In this document: positions 60,625 through 63,360 of the stretch, in pieces
Layout: every line of letters begins with the position of its first letter
How positions within the stretch are numbered: position 1 is the stretch's first letter
Assembly (NCBI GenBank): GCA_964631605.1
Contig: CAZVYG010000021.1
Location: 1-63,360 of the forward strand
Direction: 5' to 3'
DNA: 63,360 nt
Source of the DNA: JARKQH01 sp964631605
Lineage (GTDB): Bacteria > Verrucomicrobiota > Verrucomicrobiia > Limisphaerales > UBA8199
Made by a program: the position numbers and the translations under genes
The notes under the pieces: model-generated
The model's input: the letters and a program-made list of their open reading frames with translations, nothing else
What the model was told of the DNA's origin: nothing
The model's database searches: none

Positions 60625-62304
60625 TTAAGCTTTGGACACCCTCGAAGTCGCCTGCGCCGGGGGCGCCGCTTCAGATGCCGCCCCCGCAGCCTCAGTCCCC
60701 GCCGCGGCCGGGGCCGCCGACGGTGTTGCTGGCGTCCCTCCCGGGGGGGCGAGTCGCTTCCGACTGCCAGGCTCGGGCAGAAAGCTGATGTCGAGCGCGG
60801 GCCGGACGAACTGGGCTCGGAACCAACGCCAGAAACAGTAGGCGCTCAGCGCCGCGGCCAGCAACAGGAGAATCAGCCACGTCGCATTCTCGCGCAGGTA
60901 ACTCACCGACCGGCTCGAGAACCAAGGCTGGCTCGCCGGAGACTCAACAGCCGGCAAAGCCGGGGCCGGCGTCGGGGCCGCCTCAACGGCGGGAGGGCGG
61001 CTGACCTGCGGCGGAATGAGCGGCGCAAGCGGAGGAACAGCCGGCGGGGTTGGGGCAGCCGCCGTATCCAGGGGATTGCTCTCAAGTGCCGCCGGAGCCG
61101 TCAAGGGGTCGGAGCGAACAAAGGGAGCCGCGGCTGGAGTCGCCGGCGAATTGCGCTCGTGCGGGGAAGTCTCTGGCGGATCAACTGGCCGGGGATCCGG
61201 GGCGGGAGGCGGTGATGAAGCAACTGTCGCGGCCGGAGGAGCACTCGTGGCGCCAGGTGGGGTTGCCTCCGACGTCGAGGAAACGGCCGGCGCCTCCGGC
61301 TTCCGTCCCGAGACAACAAGCGGAGGGGGAACCGGCAACGCTGCCGGAGGATCGCTTGCCGGGGGTGTTGGTGCAGCCCGGGCGGGTGCTGGAACGCGCG
61401 GCGCCGGCGGATTGGTTTTGGTTTGGGTGGAGGCCGTGGCGGTTGGGGGAGGATTGGTTGCCGGGGGTGTTGGTGCAGCCCGGGCGGGTGCTGGAACGCG
61501 CGGCGCCGGCGGATTGGTTTTGGTTTGGGTGGAGGCCGTGGCGGTTGGGGGAGGATTGGTTGCCGGGGGTGTTGGTGCAGCCCGGGCGGGCGGCGGAGCC
61601 GCCGCCGAAGAGGGCGCGGACGACGCCGCGATGGTTTCGGGAGGAGGAGGCGGAAGCTGCAGCGGCCAGGGTGCTGGCGTGACGGACCAATCGGTAATGG
61701 CCCCCTGGCGGGCACGCAGGAAGGTAACAATTGGCATGCGCGCCTTTTGCTGCTCGGCGCGCCATTGCCGGCAGGCTTCGTTGACTGCCTCATCCACCGA
61801 GGTGCCGCGCAGTTCGCTTTCCCCTGAACCGACCAGGATGACGGTCACCCAGGGCGATTCCCGAATCACGCGATTCAGCTCGGGAACGACCCACTCGAGT
61901 CTCGGCCGTTTCTGATAAGGCAGTCGCCGGATCAAATCCATCACCCGAACCGAGATGTAGGGCCGGCTCGCCGCGGTCCACTCTGCCACTGGCAGCGCGG
62001 CGGTGTTAACGCTCTCGTTAAAAGTCCACATCTCGAGCTGGTCACCGGGTCGCAGTTGGCCGCTAAAGGCGCCATCCAGCAACTGCCGGGTCACCTGGAG
62101 CGCGGCCTCGCTGCGCCGCTGCATCACCCGTGAGTTTTCGAGGATGATCAGGAATCGCCGGGGCGCGGCCTCGGCCGCCGCGGCCGGTGCCAGGGGCCGG
62201 CCGGACATCAACAGACACAACCCCAGCCCCCAGGCCGCCCCGCGCGCCGCCAACGAGCCAAACCGCGGGGCGCCGGAGAAGTCCAGCCAGCGAGCCTGTG
62301 CCAT
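60625..62304 (-). CDS. Membrane-anchored protein with VWA-like domain and Pro/Ala-rich repeats
   Basis: About 559 residues from ATG 62304 (MAQARWLDFSGAP, then a hydrophobic export segment). Residues 45-220 look like a von Willebrand A-type domain (RFLIILENSRVMQRRSEAALQVTRQLLDGA, RPGDQLEMWTFNESVNTA, WVTVILVGSGESELRG), with the metal-site DxSxS replaced by ENSRV, so metal binding is doubtful. Residues 230-490 are a Pro/Ala/Thr-rich linker with 34-residue tandem repeats. A transmembrane segment (WLILLLLAAALSAYCFWRWF) precedes a short Pro/Ala tail. Probably a periplasmic sensor or scaffold tethered through a flexible spacer. Function unknown. Confidence 0.65.
   Translation of the reverse strand: MAQARWLDFSGAPRFGSLAARGAAWGLGLCLLMSGRPLAPAAAAEAAPRRFLIILENSRVMQRRSEAALQVTRQLLDGAFSGQLRPGDQLEMWTFNESVNTAALPVAEWTAASRPYISVRVMDLIRRLPYQKRPRLEWVVPELNRVIRESPWVTVILVGSGESELRGTSVDEAVNEACRQWRAEQQKARMPIVTFLRARQGAITDWSVTPAPWPLQLPPPPPETIAASSAPSSAAAPPPARAAPTPPATNPPPTATASTQTKTNPPAPRVPAPARAAPTPPATNPPPTATASTQTKTNPPAPRVPAPARAAPTPPASDPPAALPVPPPLVVSGRKPEAPAVSSTSEATPPGATSAPPAATVASSPPPAPDPRPVDPPETSPHERNSPATPAAAPFVRSDPLTAPAALESNPLDTAAAPTPPAVPPLAPLIPPQVSRPPAVEAAPTPAPALPAVESPASQPWFSSRSVSYLRENATWLILLLLAAALSAYCFWRWFRAQFVRPALDISFLPEPGSRKRLAPPGGTPATPSAAPAAAGTEAAGAASEAAPPAQATSRVSKA
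61358..61590 (-). repeat. 102-bp in-frame tandem repeats
   Basis: The block starting GCCGGGGGTGTTGGTGCAGC begins at 61358, 61460 and 61562, exactly 102 bases apart. There are two nearly identical full copies and a partial third. Each encodes 34 residues of the ARAAPTPPATNPPPTATAST type. Confidence 0.9.
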
Positions 62305-62673
62305 GCGGCCAACATAAACCCCGGCGGCAGCCCGGAAACAAGCAAAAACGGCTGACGCCGGTAACCCCGCAGTCTTGAACACCGGCGGACACAACGGCCA
62401 GGCCTGGCCGGTGGCATTGACCGTAATGTTCGTCCAGACCGGCGCGGGAGGCGTTGTTCACGCTCAATTCCTTGCGGAAGTATTCGCCCTTGCGATACAC
62501 GGCCTGGCCGTTGACCGTCACGGTGTTTGTGGCGAAGGCAATCCCCATCACGTCCACCGCGCCCGGCACGTCGCGGCTGGTGTACTGGTTCAGGTTGTTC
62601 GCCGAATACGCTGCCGAGCGGAGGCCTACGCCATTCCCATCGCCTCCGGCCTTCGTGCGGGTGCGGTTCTTTA

Positions 62674-62771
62674 CCCCGTGAGATAAAACCAGCACGCATG
62701 GTGCCCCCGTCAGGTGCGCCGACCAACCGGCAGCGCAAAGCACAGGAACCTCGGCGCCATATCTCACGGGG
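62674..62771. mobile_element. 98-bp element with 12-bp terminal inverted repeats
   Basis: CCCCGTGAGATA at 62674-62685 is the exact inverse of TATCTCACGGGG at 62760-62771. It splits the RHS sequence between EFEYAFDD and NRTRTKAGG, positions that should be nearly adjacent. No coding capacity: a miniature non-autonomous element. Confidence 0.65.
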
Positions 62772-62926
62772 CAAGTGTCATCAAAGGCATACTCGAACTC
62801 TTGTCCAGCCACGGGCGTGCCGTCGCTCCAATACTTCTTGCCCGAGGTCACCTGCCAGTCGCGCTGGAAACCGCCCCACACCCCAGACCGGGACCTGTTG
62901 GCCAAGGGGCGCTTGCAACCAACCCC

Positions 62927-63136
62927 AAGCCCCAGCGGGGCGGCATGTTTGTAGAATGCAACGGCCCCACCATTCATTCCCCAGTTTTTCGGCGGCGCGG
63001 CGCGGGCGGTCTCCCTGCGGGCGAGCAGGAATGCCCGCGCGGCTTTCGGCCGGGGGTGGCGCCGCGCCGCCGAAAAACAAGAAGGCAAAAGGTGAGGAGG
63101 CCCGGGTGCTACAAACATTTCGCCCCGCTGGGGCTT
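62927..63136. mobile_element. 210-bp composite inverted-repeat (REPIN-like) element
   Basis: 28-base ends at 62927-62954 and 63109-63136 are inverted copies differing at two bases; both read AAGCCCCAGCGGGGCG, two variable bases, then ATGTTTGTAG. Each end holds a GCCCC/GGGGC stem and a terminal GTAG. It interrupts the RHS fragment between SSAPSG and QVTSGKKYW. Confidence 0.65.
62985..63077. repeat. Inner 93-bp element with 19-bp inverted ends
   Basis: TTTTTCGGCGGCGCGGCGC at 62985-63003 is the exact inverse of 63059-63077. It lies wholly inside the 210-bp element, as if one repeat had landed in another. Confidence 0.6.
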
Positions 63137-63274
63137 CCCAAAGCACAGACCTGACCCGGAGGGGGCGGACGAAATCTCCGTCAGCCGGTTGAGGGAATCG
63201 TAGGCCTTGGTCGTCGTCATGCGCCACGCACCGTTGTTGGTGGAGCTAGTCTGGCTCACCAGCGGCGAGTTGGC

Positions 63275-63360
63275 AAGGTAAGAAGGTAGGAAGGTAAGAA
63301 GATGGGAAGGTGGAAGGCGAAACGGGACCATTCGACCATGGGACTATCGGACTATGGGAC
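63275..63360. repeat. Simple-sequence purine-rich and GGACTAT repeats
   Basis: Degenerate GGTAAGAAGGTAGGAA-like units (63275-63320) are followed by GACCAT/GGACTAT units up to the window edge. It truncates the RHS fragment; non-coding. Confidence 0.55.

Larger units (their letters stand above)
62400..63277 (-). pseudogene. RHS/YD-repeat protein fragment, broken
   Basis: Pieces of one RHS-type protein read in order on the minus strand: ANSPLVSQTSSTNNGAWRM, TTTKAYDSLNRLTEISSAPSG, QVTSGKKYWSDGTPVAGQ, EFEYAFDD, NRTRTKAGGDGNG, YSANNLNQYTSRDVPGAVDV and TNTVTVNGQAVYRKGEYF. After NNAS the homology continues in another frame (APVWTNITVNATGQA), showing a frameshift near 62449. Two inverted-repeat elements interrupt it (62674-62771 and 62927-63136). 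The ends are missing: it abuts the membrane-protein gene on one side and simple-sequence DNA on the other. Confidence 0.8.

Noticed and set aside
61358..61590. Possible CRISPR array
   Set aside because: Repeats are 102 bases, contiguous, in frame and coding; no spacers and no cas genes.
62063..63331. One long minus-strand gene spanning the RHS pieces and the start of the membrane-protein region
   Set aside because: Only the first part has RHS similarity; after NNAS the homology continues in another frame and the tail overlaps the membrane-protein gene out of frame, so it is a pseudogene plus chance open frame.

Overview
This 63.4 kb window has the look of a Verrucomicrobiota genome, most likely of the Limisphaerales/Pedosphaera type. 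This is inferred from gene content, not from a marker phylogeny. The DNA is GC-rich. It carries several formylglycine sulfatases, pseudopilin-like proteins ending in an H-X9-DG motif, a PEP-CTERM protein, an autotransporter-associated beta-strand protein, YD/RHS remnants and two very large propeller-type histidine kinases. An LptD homologue indicates an LPS-bearing outer membrane. Two runs of exactly ten Ns (18312-18321, 26130-26139) show a scaffolded draft or metagenome assembly.

Layout. 1-4.9 kb: plsX-fabH (fatty acid and phospholipid synthesis), a PilZ-like protein, a PfkB-family sugar kinase and a sodium:solute symporter. 4.9-13.1 kb: a TPR protein, a secreted TIM-barrel epimerase, a translationally coupled trio (all-alpha dUTPase-like, hpt, PL10-like pectate lyase) and lptD. 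13.7-18.2 kb: a ribokinase, an H-X9-DG pseudopilin and a tandem pair of secreted repeat proteins. 18.4-27.0 kb: response regulator 1, histidine kinase 1, a GH106-like glycosidase and a URO-D-fold protein. 27.0-30.0 kb: a gene-poor accessory stretch with REP-like hairpins, a DUF4143 ATPase and a decayed ubiD fragment. 30.0-38.3 kb: an EgtD-like methyltransferase, an M50-like membrane protein, ffh, tRNA-Tyr, a DUF4239 protein, a GH43-like propeller, KDPG aldolase and nadB. 38.5-53.7 kb: an M66-like metalloprotease, a sulfatase fused to L-rhamnose mutarotase, histidine kinase 2, response regulator 2, a huge beta-strand-repeat protein and a heparinase/alginate-lyase-like protein with a pilin-like N-terminus. 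53.8-63.4 kb: panC, a glutaredoxin, a DUF362 Tat protein, a degenerate pseudopilin, two more sulfatases, a Pro/Ala-rich membrane protein with 102-bp repeats and an RHS pseudogene holding nested inverted-repeat elements.

How it fits together. Three sulfatases (one fused to a rhamnose mutarotase), a rhamnosidase-like glycosidase, polysaccharide lyases, a GH43-like propeller, a sugar symporter, PfkB kinases and KDPG aldolase point to growth on sulfated, rhamnose- or uronate-containing polysaccharides or mucin-like material. This is inference. The two large kinase/regulator pairs probably sense breakdown products. The strongest new signal is a set of 20-bp palindromes tied to these pairs. TGTCACG-N6-CGTGACA occurs three times with identical arms: between kinase 2 and regulator 2, ahead of the M66 protease, and ahead of the beta-strand-repeat protein. 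A related TGTCCYC-type palindrome lies between kinase 1 and regulator 1, ahead of the tandem repeat-protein genes, ahead of the URO-D/glycosidase pair, and downstream of nadB. I read these as the operators of two paralogous, self-regulated polysaccharide-response regulons.
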